A stretch of 41,899 nt of DNA from Pseudomonadota bacterium (GTDB lineage: Bacteria; Pseudomonadota; Gammaproteobacteria; Pseudomonadales; Moraxellaceae). Position numbers and translations under genes: made by a program. The first letter of the stretch is position 1, and each line of letters starts with the position of its first letter. Positions 1 through 10,135 of the stretch are shown here, one piece after another. The stretch covers positions 1 through 41,899 of the forward strand of contig JAJZHK010000022.1 in NCBI GenBank assembly GCA_021804565.1, read 5' to 3'. Below the pieces are notes generated by a model that was given only the letters and a program-made list of their open reading frames with translations, was not told the DNA's origin and searched no databases.

Positions 1-1467
1 AGCTGGATATTGCTTGATCGCGAGCAGAGGGTGAGCCTGCTGATCCTGTCTGCGCACTGGACAGGTCCCCAGGTCGCGGTCGGTGGCGCTTGGTCGACCC
101 TGCTCCATCCACGGGCACAGGCGGCGCTGCCGGCGATGCAGTACAGCCTGCAGCAGGGACGCCCCTGGCGGGGCTGTTTGACCCTCAGCGATGGCCAGCC
201 GCGTGAAGTGCTGGTGGTTCCGCAGGCGCATGGGCTGCTCATGGTTTTTGAAGATCGCCCGCCTGTGCAGCTCGACCTGGGGCAGCGCGGTCTGAGTTTG
301 ATGCAGTATTTTTACGAGATCCCCTTCCTCTTCCGCTATGTCGCCTATATGGCGAGCATGGTGCTGGTGACCTTGCTGGTGGCTTGGGCGGCCTATGCTC
401 ATCGCATGCCGCTGCTGTTCATGCTGATCGGCTGCAGTGTCTTGATGGCGGTGGTCTCTTCCTGGTTCATCGAGCACTCCATAGGACGCTCTTTGCGCGA
501 TGCCCGGCGTATTTTTAGCACCATCTCGCAAGGTGATCTCAGCTCCCGTGTCGACACCGATCGTGATGACGACGCCGGGCGCCTGCTCGCCGACCTGGCC
601 ACCATGCAGGCCAGCCTGCAGTGGATGACCTTGCAAACGGCAGCTTCTGCCGATCAGATGTGTGCGCACGAAGAGGCGGTGGCCGAAGCGCTCGAGCGGC
701 TGCGCCAGCAGTCACAGGCGCAGGTGCAGTCGCTGGATGACGTCAGGTCCGCTGTCAGCGAGGTAACCCAGTCGGTACAGACGGTGTCCCTGGCCGCTTC
801 ACAGGCGGACGCTGCCGCCGATGCCTCTTTGCAAAATATCAAAGAAGGCGGTGAGCAGATGCATCAGGGGGTGAGCTCCTTCGATCATCTCGTGCATATG
901 GTGCAGGGTTTTGCTGAAGATATGGTGGGGCTCAAGCAGGCGGCTGAAGGGATCAGCCTGGTGACCCAGGTGATCGCCGAGATCGCCGCACAGACCAATC
1001 TTCTGGCGCTCAATGCCGCCATCGAGGCGGCCCGTGCCGGCGAGGCCGGACGTGGTTTTGCCGTCGTCGCCGACGAGGTGAGAACCCTGGCGACGCGCAC
1101 CGCCCAAAGTACGGCGGATATCACCCGTATGGTCCAGGACATCCAGACGCGCTCGCAGCGCGCCGCCAGTGAAATGGACGGCTCGGTGCATGAGGTCATG
1201 CTGCAACAGGGCAAGATGCGTCAGACGCTGGATGGTTTTCAGGCGATCGAGCAAGGCAGTCTGCAGGTGACCGAGCTGTCCGCGGCGATCAATCAGGCGG
1301 CACTGCGCCAGGTCACCGCCACCGCCCAGGTGAGTAAGAGCACCGCGCATATGTACAAGCTGACCGATGCCAACAACAACGAGGTTCAGCAGCTCTATAC
1401 GGCGATGCAGCAACTGCACAGCACCTCGGAAGGGCTGCGCCAGCTGCTGGCTCACTACCGTTTCTAA
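1..1467 (+). CDS. Aer-like methyl-accepting chemotaxis protein, 5' end outside window
   Basis: This is a chemoreceptor that signals to CheA/CheW. The frame is open to base 1, so the true start is upstream; residues are counted from the TTG at base 10. Residues about 1-85 resemble the PAS domain of the aerotaxis receptor Aer, including a GRPWRG motif at residues 50-55. Two hydrophobic helices (about 111-130 and 134-154) are separated by a very short turn, as in Aer, rather than flanking a periplasmic sensor. A HAMP-like segment (about 156-208) follows, then a signalling domain whose conserved hairpin tip ([20 protein letters not shown]) lies near residues 325-345. No CheR/CheB pentapeptide ends the protein. 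Two residues of the Aer FAD pocket look changed (LHPR instead of RHPD), so the ligand may not be FAD. The receptor class is secure; Aer-type sensing is inference. Confidence 0.88.
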   Translation, partial: SWILLDREQRVSLLILSAHWTGPQVAVGGAWSTLLHPRAQAALPAMQYSLQQGRPWRGCLTLSDGQPREVLVVPQAHGLLMVFEDRPPVQLDLGQRGLSLMQYFYEIPFLFRYVAYMASMVLVTLLVAWAAYAHRMPLLFMLIGCSVLMAVVSSWFIEHSIGRSLRDARRIFSTISQGDLSSRVDTDRDDDAGRLLADLATMQASLQWMTLQTAASADQMCAHEEAVAEALERLRQQSQAQVQSLDDVRSAVSEVTQSVQTVSLAASQADAAADASLQNIKEGGEQMHQGVSSFDHLVHMVQGFAEDMVGLKQAAEGISLVTQVIAEIAAQTNLLALNAAIEAARAGEAGRGFAVVADEVRTLATRTAQSTADITRMVQDIQTRSQRAASEMDGSVHEVMLQQGKMRQTLDGFQAIEQGSLQVTELSAAINQAALRQVTATAQVSKSTAHMYKLTDANNNEVQQLYTAMQQLHSTSEGLRQLLAHYRF

Positions 1468-1473
1468 GCGGCC

Positions 1474-1503
1474 AGGCGCCTGCTTCAGGCGCCTATTTTC
1501 TTG
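1474..1503 (+). terminator. Rho-independent terminator of the chemoreceptor gene
   Basis: A perfect 9-bp inverted repeat, AGGCGCCTG / CAGGCGCCT with a 3-base loop, starts seven bases after the receptor stop codon. It is followed by ATTTTCTT on the plus strand. The right arm lies inside the last codons of convergent ettA (..Ile-Gly-Ala-stop). On the minus strand the hairpin has no T-tract, so it should act mainly on plus-strand transcripts. Confidence 0.75.
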
Positions 1504-3149
1504 TGCCGACCACGGCTGCTGGACGAGCCCTGAGCACCGGCTTTCTTTTGCCTGTAGGTCTCGTAGTCGTTGAAGTTGCCTTCGAACCACTCGACGCCAT
1601 CGTCCTCGAAAGCCAGGATGTGGGTGGCGATACGGTCGAGGAACCAGCGATCATGCGAGACCACCATGGCCACCCCGGGGAAGGTCAGCAGCGCGTCTTC
1701 GAGGGCACGCAAGGTCTCGATGTCGAGGTCATTGGAGGGTTCATCAAGGAGCACGACGTTGGCACCCGCCTGGAGAACCTTGGCCAGCTGCAGACGGTTG
1801 CGTTCGCCGCCGGAGAGTTCACCGACGCGCTTTTGCTGGTCGCTGCCCTTGAAGTTGAAACGGCCCAGGTAGGCGCGCGAGGGCATTTCAAAGTCACCGA
1901 CACGGAGTATATCGAGTCCCCCGGATATTTCTTCCCAGACGCTCTTGCTGTCATCGAGAGCATCGCGGATCTGTCCGACATAGGCCACCTTGACCGTTTC
2001 GCCGATGATGATGCGGCCCTGGTCGGCTTGCTGCTCACCGGTGATCATGCGAAACAGTGTCGTCTTACCGGCACCATTGGGGCCGATGATGCCGACGATG
2101 GCGCCGCGTGGCACGATAAAGTTGACGTGCTCATAGAGCGTGCGGCCCGCGTAGCCTTTGCCCAGATCCTGCGCTTCGATGACCTGCTCGCCCAGGCGTG
2201 GTCCGGGCGGGATATAGATTTCCTGGGTCTCATTGCGCTTTTGAAACTCCTTGCTGGCCAGCTCTTCGTAGGCGGCCATGCGCGCCTTGCTCTTGGCCTG
2301 GCGGGCCTTGGGGCTTTGCCTGACCCACTCGAGTTCACGCTTGAGCGCCTTGGTATGCGCCTCTTCGGTTTTTTGTTCCTGTTCCAGACGAGCTTCTTTC
2401 TGCTCCAGCCAGCTCGAATAGTTGCCGTGCCAGGGGATGCCATGGCCGCGGTCGAGCTCGAGGATCCATTCCGCGACATTGTCGAGGAAGTAGCGATCAT
2501 GGGTGATGGCGACGATGGTGCCGGGAAAGTCCTTGAGAAAATGCTCCAGCCAGGCGACCGACTCGGCGTCGAGATGGTTGGTCGGCTCATCGAGCAGGAG
2601 CATATCAGGACGTGAGAGCAGCAGACGGCAGAGCGCAACGCGACGGCGCTCGCCCCCGGACAGCTTGCTGACATCGGCATCCCAGGGCGGTAGACGCAAG
2701 GCGTCAGCGGCCTGATCGAGTTGATTTTCGAGGTTGTGCGCATCCCAGGTCTGGACGATGGCCTCCAGCGTTTCCTGGCGTTTGGCGAGGGCATCGAAGT
2801 CGGCATCCTCCTGGCCATAGGCGGCGAAGACCGCGTCGAGCTCCTGCAGAGCATCGAGAGCTTCGCGCACCCCATCTTCGACGTTGCCGCGCACATCTTT
2901 GCTGGCATCGAGCTGCGGCTCTTGCGGCAGATAGCCTATCTTGATCCCCGGCTGCGCCCGTGCTTCACCCTGGATGTCCGTGTCGACGCCGGCCATGATG
3001 CGCAGCAGGGTTGATTTGCCGGCACCGTTGAGGCCGAGGACGCCGATCTTGGCGCCGGGAAAAAAAGACAGAGAAATGTCCTTGAGGATCTCCCGCTTGG
3101 GCGGGACGATCTTGGAGACACGGTTCATGGTGTAGATGTACTGGGCCAT
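1485..3149 (-). CDS. ettA: Energy-dependent translational throttle protein EttA (ABC-F ATPase)
   Basis: EttA is a soluble ABC-F protein that binds the ribosomal E site and gates the first steps of elongation according to the ATP/ADP level. The 554-residue product has the family's usual length and starts MAQYIYTMNRVSK, as EttA does. Two ATP-binding cassettes are visible: Walker A GLNGAGKS at residues 39-46 and GPNGAGKT near 355, and ABC signatures LSGGERRR near 163 and LSGGERNR near 448. A charged linker between the cassettes includes the P-site tRNA interaction region. There are no membrane segments, as expected for ABC-F. The ATG is preceded by AGGA at a suitable distance. The gene is convergent with the chemoreceptor and shares sequence with its terminator. 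Confidence 0.96.
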   Translation of the reverse strand: MAQYIYTMNRVSKIVPPKREILKDISLSFFPGAKIGVLGLNGAGKSTLLRIMAGVDTDIQGEARAQPGIKIGYLPQEPQLDASKDVRGNVEDGVREALDALQELDAVFAAYGQEDADFDALAKRQETLEAIVQTWDAHNLENQLDQAADALRLPPWDADVSKLSGGERRRVALCRLLLSRPDMLLLDEPTNHLDAESVAWLEHFLKDFPGTIVAITHDRYFLDNVAEWILELDRGHGIPWHGNYSSWLEQKEARLEQEQKTEEAHTKALKRELEWVRQSPKARQAKSKARMAAYEELASKEFQKRNETQEIYIPPGPRLGEQVIEAQDLGKGYAGRTLYEHVNFIVPRGAIVGIIGPNGAGKTTLFRMITGEQQADQGRIIIGETVKVAYVGQIRDALDDSKSVWEEISGGLDILRVGDFEMPSRAYLGRFNFKGSDQQKRVGELSGGERNRLQLAKVLQAGANVVLLDEPSNDLDIETLRALEDALLTFPGVAMVVSHDRWFLDRIATHILAFEDDGVEWFEGNFNDYETYRQKKAGAQGSSSSRGRHKKIGA

Positions 3150-3229
3150 GCTGATATCCTGTGGCGTTGCGAGCCTGTGAGGCGATATTCTAGAGCTTAA
3201 CGTCTTCGGCTGCGCGAAATATTATCGGC

Positions 3230-5305
3230 TTATCGGGTCAAGCGATCGAGCAGCCAGGCCTGGACCGGCAGACGATCGGCTTCGCCTTCGCCTTCGATGC
3301 TCTCGCGGATCCAGTGTCCATCCGGCTGTAGCAGCCAGGACTGACGGCGGTCCTGCAGATAAGCCTGCAGGCCTTCGCGCAGCACACGCTTGCGCAACTC
3401 GGGATCCTCGATAGGAAAGCAGGTCTCAACCCGGGAGAAAAGATTGCGATCCATGAGGTCGGCGCTGGAAGCATAGATGCGGGCATCACCGGCATTGGCA
3501 AAGTAGTAGATGCGGGTGTGCTCGAGAAAACGGCCGATGATCGAGCGGACCTGGATATGCTCGGAGATGCCGGCCAGGCCGGGGGTCAGGCAGCACACTG
3601 AGCGCACGATCAGGTCAACCTTGACACCGGCTTGCGAGGCGCGCATGAGCGCCTGCATGATCTGCTTTTCGGTGATGGCATTGCACTTGAAGATGATGTG
3701 CCCCGGCCGGCCTTCAAGCGCATGCTTGATCTCGGCGTCGATCAGGGCGAGCAGCTGTGCGTGCAGGGTGAAGGGGGAGTGGAAGAGCTTTTTCAGGCGC
3801 GCCGCCTTGCCCATGCCGGTCAGTTCGGCAAAGATCTTGCCGACGTCTTCACAGAGCTCGGTGTTGGCCGTGAGCAGCGAGTAGTCGGTGTAGATGCGGG
3901 CATTGCCGGCATGGTAGTTACCGGTGCCGAGATGGGCATAACGGACCAGGCGATTCTTCTCCCGGCGGACCACCATGATCATCTTGGCATGGGTCTTGTA
4001 GCCGACGATCCCGTAGACGACGATGGCGCCAGCTTCCTGCAGGACATTGGCGACCTCGATATTGGAAGCCTCATCAAAGCGCGCGCGCAGTTCGATGACC
4101 GCCGTCACCTCCTTGCCATTGCGCGCGGCCTCGGCCAGCGCCTGCACCACCTCCGAGTCCGGCCCGGTTCGATAGAGGGTCTGCTTGATGGCAAGCACCT
4201 GCGGGTCCTGGGCAGCCTGACGCAGCAGTTCGACCACCGGGGCAAAGGACTGGAAAGGATGGTGCAGCAGGATGTCGCGCAGCTTCAGGGCCTCGAAGTA
4301 GTTCTCGCTCTTTTGCAGGGCCTCCGGTATGGCCGGGGTGAATGGCGCGTACTTGAGGCGAGGGCGATCCAGGCTCAGCCAGAGACGGGCCAGGTTGACC
4401 GGTCCATTGACCCGATAGAGATCATCGTCCTCAAGATTGAACTTGCGCAGGAGGTAGTCGACGATGGGCTGTGGGCAGTTGTCAGCCACCTCCAGGCGCA
4501 CGGCGCTGCCGTAGCGACGCAGCAGCAGCTCGCCTTTGAGGGCCGAGGCGAGATCCTCGACCTCGTCCTCATCGAGGGCAAGATCAGCGTTGCGGGTGAC
4601 CCGAAACTGGTAGCAGCCACTGGCGCTCATGCCCGGGAAGAGCTCGCTGACGTGCTCATGGATGATCGAGGAGAGCATGACGTGCTGGTCGCCGCCATCG
4701 GTGAGCTCATCCGGCAGTCGCACCACCCGCGGTAGGGAGCGCGGTGCCGGCACCACGGCGAGCTCGATCTGGCGACCGAAAGCGTCTTTGCCTTCGAGCG
4801 CGACGATAAAGTTGAGGCTCTTGTTGACCAGCCGCGGGAAGGGATGCGCCGGGTCCAGGCCGATCGGGGTGAGCACCGGCATGACCTGCTCACGAAAGTA
4901 CTTTTTGATCCATGAAGACTGCAGTTCGGTGCACTCTTCGCGGCGCAAAAAACGAATCTTTTCGGTGGCCAGCGCCGGCAGCAGCACTTCATTGAGCAGC
5001 CGGTACTGCTCATCGACGGCGCGGTGACAGATCTCGCCGATACGATGCAGCAGTTCTTGTGGCAGCAGACCATCCGGACCGGGGTTGGCCCGGTTCAGGC
5101 GAGCCTGCTGTTTCAGGCCGGCCACGCGTATCTCGAAGAACTCATCGAGATTGCGCGAGAAGATGATGAGAAAATTGAAGCGATCGAGCAGCGGATGACC
5201 CGGGTCCCGTGCCTGCTCGAGAACCCGGCGATTGAACTCGAGGATGCTCAGTTCGCGATTGATATAGACCGAGGCTTGGTTCAAATCGATCGAAGCTTCA
5301 CTCAT
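3230..5305 (-). CDS. ppk1: Polyphosphate kinase 1
   Basis: PPK1 reversibly transfers the gamma-phosphate of ATP onto inorganic polyphosphate chains; it is a peripheral membrane enzyme linked to stress survival and biofilm formation. The 691-residue length matches the family. The N-terminal domain opens with a typical stretch around [15 protein letters not shown]. The catalytic core carries GYKTHAKM, with the phospho-accepting histidine, followed by the [10 protein letters not shown] segment. The C-terminal phospholipase D-like half is complete. The start at 5305 has AAGGAT upstream, inside the end of hemB. Only 11 bases separate it from hemB, so it is probably the last gene of the yheS-ykgJ-hemB-ppk1 cluster. 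In Pseudomonas hemB is also next to ppk. Confidence 0.96.
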   Translation of the reverse strand: MSEASIDLNQASVYINRELSILEFNRRVLEQARDPGHPLLDRFNFLIIFSRNLDEFFEIRVAGLKQQARLNRANPGPDGLLPQELLHRIGEICHRAVDEQYRLLNEVLLPALATEKIRFLRREECTELQSSWIKKYFREQVMPVLTPIGLDPAHPFPRLVNKSLNFIVALEGKDAFGRQIELAVVPAPRSLPRVVRLPDELTDGGDQHVMLSSIIHEHVSELFPGMSASGCYQFRVTRNADLALDEDEVEDLASALKGELLLRRYGSAVRLEVADNCPQPIVDYLLRKFNLEDDDLYRVNGPVNLARLWLSLDRPRLKYAPFTPAIPEALQKSENYFEALKLRDILLHHPFQSFAPVVELLRQAAQDPQVLAIKQTLYRTGPDSEVVQALAEAARNGKEVTAVIELRARFDEASNIEVANVLQEAGAIVVYGIVGYKTHAKMIMVVRREKNRLVRYAHLGTGNYHAGNARIYTDYSLLTANTELCEDVGKIFAELTGMGKAARLKKLFHSPFTLHAQLLALIDAEIKHALEGRPGHIIFKCNAITEKQIMQALMRASQAGVKVDLIVRSVCCLTPGLAGISEHIQVRSIIGRFLEHTRIYYFANAGDARIYASSADLMDRNLFSRVETCFPIEDPELRKRVLREGLQAYLQDRRQSWLLQPDGHWIRESIEGEGEADRLPVQAWLLDRLTR

Positions 5306-5316
5306 GGATCTATCCT

Positions 5317-6603
<1,287 letters not shown>

Positions 6604-6611
<8 letters not shown>

Positions 6612-8499
6612 CCTGGCGCTCCTCCAGTTCGCAGCTCAACTCCAGCCAGGAACTCTCATGGCGCGCTGTCGCCTGGGCGATGTGTTCAGATTCCTGCATG
6701 CGCGCCAGCAGTTCGCTCTTGCGCGCATCGCTATAGATTTGTGGATCGGCCAGCAGGTGCTCGAGCTCTTGGGCTCGCTTTTGCAGCTGCTGCAGTTCGG
6801 CTTCGATCTTTTCCAGCTTGAGGCGCAGAGGACGCAGTTCCTGGCGTTTGGCCGCCTCGATGCGGCGCAGTTCTTTACGGTCGAGGGCCGCTTCGCCCGT
6901 CGCTGGCCGCTCTTGCGCGGCGATGCCCGGGGTGGGGGCTTGCAGCCAGCGTGCATAGTCGCTGAGATCCCCCGGGAAGGCTTGCAGGCGGCCACCATCG
7001 ACGAGCATGAAGCGGTCGCAGCAGCTGTTGAGCAGATGCCGGTCGTGCGAGATGAGGACGACGGCACCGGCAAAGTCCTGCAGGGCCAGGGTCAAGGCGA
7101 CACGCATTTCCATATCGAGGTGGTTGGTGGGCTCGTCGAGGAGCAGAAGGTTGGGGCGCTGATAGATGCACAGGGCCAGCGCCAGACGCGCCCTCTCGCC
7201 CCCCGAGAAGACGCCGCAGGCGGCTTGCACCCGGTCGCCGGAGAAGCCAAAGCCGCCAAGATAGGTGCGCAGGGCCAGCTCACTGGCTTGCCCATCGATG
7301 CGGCGCAGACAGAGCAGGGGCGTGTCCTGGTCCGCGAAAGCTTCGGTCTGGTGCTGGTGGTAGTGGGCCAGCTTGAGCTTGTCGGCGCGCTGCACCTCGC
7401 CCGCAAGCAGCGGCAGCTCGCCGGCGAGCAGGCGCAATAAAGTCGATTTGCCGGCGCCATTGACGCCGAGCAGACCGATGCGGTCGCCGGGGCTGATCTG
7501 CAGGCTGAGCTGGCTGAGCAGCAGCGTGCTGCCATGACCGGCGGCAGCCGCTTCAAGGCTGAGCAAGGGCTGCGGCAGGTGCAGGGGCTCGGGCAGGCTG
7601 AACTGAAAGCTTGAACTGGCCTGCAAGGCCGCCAGCAGGGGCAGGCGCTCCAGCTGTTTGAGGCGGCTTTGCGCCTGGCGGGCCTTGGTCGCCTTGGCAC
7701 GAAAACGATCGACGAAAGACTGCAGGTGGGCGCGCTGGCGCTCCTGCGCCTGGCGCAGGCGTTCCTGCTGCAGCAGACGCTCCGCTCGCACCCGTTCGCT
7801 GCTGCTGTAGTTGCCCGTATAAAGACTCAGCTGACGGCCTTCCAGATGCAGGATATGATCACACACAGCGTCGAGAAATTCACGGTCATGGGCGATGACG
7901 ATGAGCAGTCCAGGGTAGGACTTCAGCCATTGCTCCAGCCACAGCAAAGTGTCGAGATCGAGATGGTTGGTCGGCTCATCGAGGAGCAGGGCGTCCGAGC
8001 GGCACATCAGGGCGCGTGCCAGGCCGAGACGCATGCGCCAGCCGCCCGAGAAGCTGGCGACCGCATCGCCGTGGCGTTCCTGGCTGAAGCCCAGCCCGCT
8101 CAGCAGGCGGGCCGCACGCACCGGCGCCTGGTAGCCGTCGAGGTTGTCGTGCTGCTCATGGGCGAGCGCCAGAGCTTGTGCGTCCCCGGAGAGCTCCGCC
8201 GCTTGCAGCTGCTTTTCGCTGGCCCGAAAAGCAGCGTCGCCATCGAGTACAAAGTCGAGGGCCGACTGCTCACTGTGCGGGACGTGCTGCTCCATGGTCG
8301 CCAGGGTCCAGTTGGGTGGCAACTCACAAGAGCCGGCGTCGAGCGGCAGCTGGCCGCGTAACAGGGCAAACAGGCTGGATTTGCCGGCGCCATTCTCGCC
8401 GGTGAGGCCGATACGCCAGCCCGGAAACAGGCGCAGGCTGGCCTGTTCAAAGAGGACTTTTTCGGCACGCTGGAGCGTGGCATCACGAAGTTCTATCAT
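6604..8499 (-). CDS. yheS: ABC-F family ATPase, YheS type
   Basis: This is a ribosome-associated ABC-F ATPase of 631 residues with two nucleotide-binding cassettes and no transmembrane domain. Visible motifs are Walker A GENGAGKS (near 34) and GVNGAGKS (near 347), signatures SFSGGWRMR (near 149) and FSGGERAR (near 435), and Walker B/H-loop pairs LLLDEPTNHLDLDT and LLLDEPTNHLDMEM. The linker contains FRAKATKARQAQSRLKQLER, very like E. coli YheS. The C-terminal 100 residues form a charged coiled-coil tail, also as in YheS. The family rescues or adjusts translating ribosomes on difficult sequences; the exact substrate here is unknown. It heads the yheS-ykgJ-hemB-ppk1 cluster and is divergent from the TIGR02444 gene. 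Confidence 0.9.
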
Positions 8500-8511
8500 G
8501 CCTACAAGGTT

Positions 8512-8540
8512 AACATATTCGACATCGGCTGGTATGACAG
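8512..8540 (-). promoter_or_regulatory. Possible sigma-70 promoter for the yheS-ykgJ-hemB-ppk1 cluster
   Basis: On the minus strand CTGTCA (8540-8535) and TATGTT (8517-8512) are 17 bases apart. The predicted start would lie only about six bases before the yheS ATG, leaving little room for a ribosome binding site. The same 50 bases hold a plus-strand TTAACA-N17-TATGAC pair, so either may be chance. Confidence 0.3.
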
Positions 8541-8549
8541 GAAGGTGAT

Positions 8550-9068
8550 ATGGATAAGCTGGCGACCCCCCTGTGGGACTATGTCCTGCGCCTCTATGCG
8601 CAGACGGCGGTGCGTGGCTGGCTGCAGGTCTTGATGCGCGACTATGGCATCGATGGCAGCCTGCTCTTGTGTGCCGCCTATCTGGCGCAATGGCATCGGG
8701 CTATCGACAGTGCCGATCGTCTCCATGCCGCGGGTGACCGGGCATTTTTTCAGGCCTATCGGGACAAGTTGCAGGCTTTGCAGCAGCGGCAGGCGCCCAG
8801 CGGGCATCCGGACTGGTCATCGACCTGGAATGAGCTCTTGCTGAAGACCGAGCTGCAGGCGCAACAGGTGCAACTGGCCCATCTCTACGACAAGGTGCGA
8901 CTCCAGGCCTGGGTGTTCATGCCTTGGCCGCAGGCCCTGGCACACAATGTCGAGCGGCTCACCGCAGAGCTCGGCCTCGACGCGCGCGCGCACGAGCATG
9001 TGCGCGGCTTCATCAGGGCTTGCGAGCAGCTGCCCCCAGATCGGCAGGGGGCAGCGTCAAGCTTATGA
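8550..9068 (+). CDS. TIGR02444 (DUF2390) family protein
   Basis: This is a conserved hypothetical protein of 172 residues. The N-terminal part (PLWDYVLRLYAQTAVRGWLQ ... DYGIDGSLLLCAAYLAQ) fits the TIGR02444/DUF2390 family of short alpha-helical proteins with a conserved bulky-aromatic start and an N-L-L-L type core. No enzyme motif, signal peptide or membrane helix is apparent, so it is probably cytosolic. AGGAAGG lies just before the ATG. The gene sits between a yheS-type ABC-F gene and algP, the same setting as in Pseudomonas, which supports the assignment. Function is unknown. Its stop overlaps the convergent algP stop by six bases. Confidence 0.8.
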   Translation: MDKLATPLWDYVLRLYAQTAVRGWLQVLMRDYGIDGSLLLCAAYLAQWHRAIDSADRLHAAGDRAFFQAYRDKLQALQQRQAPSGHPDWSSTWNELLLKTELQAQQVQLAHLYDKVRLQAWVFMPWPQALAHNVERLTAELGLDARAHEHVRGFIRACEQLPPDRQGAASSL

Positions 9069-9821
9069 AGCAGGATCGAAAAGCTGGGGACCGGCCTTAG
9101 GACCTTCTTCCTTGGCCACTTTCGGCGCGACCGGAGCCTTGGGCTTGGCCGGGGCCTTGGGTTTGGCTGGGGCTTTCACAGCCGGCTTGGCCGCGGGGAC
9201 CTTCTCGGCGACCGGCTTGCTGGCGACCGGCTTGGCCGGAGCTTTCGCCGCGGGTTTGGCGGCGGCCACCTTTTCAGCCGCAGCAGGTTTGGCTGCCGGC
9301 TTGGCTGCAGCCGGCTTGGCGGCAGGTGCTTTGCTGGCCGCCGGCTTGGCGGGTGATTTTTTCACGGCTTTCTTGCCGGTAAAAGCATTCTTCAGATAAG
9401 AACCCAGCTGGCTCTGCTTTTTCAGATCCTTGAGGGTTTTGTTGAGGGTGTTGAGGTCGGCTTTGGCCAGCTTGACCAGTTCACGGGCATCATCGAGGGC
9501 CGATTGCGCCATGGCGCGTATTTCTTCAGCGGCTTCTTTGGCGTGGGCCTTTTTGATCTGCTTGGTGATTTTGTCGCGCAAATCCTTTTCGGCGGCCACC
9601 GCTTTTTCGAAGAGCTTTTCGGCCGCTTCGATCATGCGCTTGGTTTCCTTGTCGGCACGATCAGCGGCATCGATCAGCTGGGTGCGAATTTTTTCAATCT
9701 GTTTTTCAATGTCCATGGCGGGTCCTTTCTCAGTCGCCGCCTTGGCGGCCTTGGCGGAGGGTGCCGACTTGGCCGCTTTTGAGGCAGCCTTGCCGGCAGT
9801 ATCGATCTTCTGGTCAGGCAT
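9063..9821 (-). CDS. algP: AlgP-like histone H1-type protein with Lys/Ala/Pro-rich tail
   Basis: This is a 252-residue nucleoid-type protein resembling AlgP (AlgR3) of Pseudomonas, a histone H1-like factor that influences alginate gene transcription. The start at 9821 (MPDQKIDTAGKAASKAAK) is preceded by AAGAGGA; a longer frame to 9944 is not family-like. Residues about 35-145 are a charged helical region rich in Lys, Glu and Ala, probably coiled coil. Residues about 155-240 are a low-complexity tail of AAKPAA/APAKP-type units. The tail resembles eukaryotic H1 tails and should be disordered and DNA-binding. Gene order (TIGR02444, algP, FKBP isomerase) agrees with Pseudomonas. No alginate genes are in the window, so a role in alginate control cannot be inferred here. 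Confidence 0.82.
   Translation of the reverse strand: MPDQKIDTAGKAASKAAKSAPSAKAAKAATEKGPAMDIEKQIEKIRTQLIDAADRADKETKRMIEAAEKLFEKAVAAEKDLRDKITKQIKKAHAKEAAEEIRAMAQSALDDARELVKLAKADLNTLNKTLKDLKKQSQLGSYLKNAFTGKKAVKKSPAKPAASKAPAAKPAAAKPAAKPAAAEKVAAAKPAAKAPAKPVASKPVAEKVPAAKPAVKAPAKPKAPAKPKAPVAPKVAKEEGPKAGPQLFDPAS
9110..9365 (-). repeat. Degenerate Lys-Pro-Ala coding repeats in algP tail
   Basis: The 3' half of algP is a run of imperfect short units encoding KPAA, APAKP and KAPAKPKAP. On the plus strand they appear as recurring ggcttggc/ggccggcttgg words. The units are irregular in length, so this is low-complexity coding sequence rather than an exact tandem array. Such DNA can change unit number by slippage or recombination. 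Confidence 0.75.
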
Positions 9822-10135
9822 ATCACATCCTCTTACTGGTTGTGTCTTAGCGAAAATAGCCCAAGCCTTTAAAAAAAGCGAGACAGAAGCGGATGATTTC
9901 GCCAGCTTTATGACGCTGATCAGACGATCGTCGCGACTATTCAAAAGAAAACATCTTCAGTATGCTTCGACAGCCCTACGGGGCTCTAGGCGATTTTTTC
10001 AGGGACCGCGTAACGACGCAGGTCTGATCTGAACCGAGGACAGCCTTAACCTGAGGAGGAGCGAGAACGGTCGTGCCTGTCACGATGTGCTGTCCCACTT
10101 CGATCATCCGTGATTGGAGCTCTCGCGCATGATGC
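9822..10135. other. 314-base intergenic region between algP and the FKBP gene
   Basis: This is the only gap above 300 bases and holds no recognisable gene. It contains a cluster of short palindromes (TGATCA 9917-9922, GACGATCGTC 9923-9932, GTCGCGAC 9930-9937) with two GATC sites. It also holds a small hairpin (AGCCC-TACG-GGGCT, 9972-9985) with six Ts at 9994-9999. A GGAGG-preceded 19-codon reading frame runs from 10073 to 10132. I could not identify a convincing sigma-70 or sigma-E promoter for either divergent gene. Confidence 0.5.
10073..10132 (+). other. Possible 19-codon leader reading frame before the FKBP gene
   Basis: GAGGAGG (10053-10059) precedes a GTG at 10073. The frame encodes VPVTMCCPTSIIRDWSSRA and stops with TGA at 10130-10132, three bases before the FKBP ATG at 10136. 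The isomerase start itself has only a distant GGAG (10116-10119), so coupling to this short frame could drive its translation. The spacing from GGAGG to GTG (13 bases) is long and no homology supports it. Confidence 0.25.

Noticed and set aside
1503-2615. Long open frame on the plus strand opposite ettA (370 codons).
   Set aside because: It is the antisense shadow of a GC-rich gene; EttA motifs on the minus strand are decisive and the plus-strand product has no family features.
3632-4735. Long plus-strand frame opposite ppk1.
   Set aside because: Same shadow effect; PPK1 is complete on the minus strand.
9110-9365. Repeat array resembling CRISPR or a tandem satellite.
   Set aside because: The units are irregular, in frame and encode Lys/Pro/Ala; no conserved spacer-repeat pattern exists.
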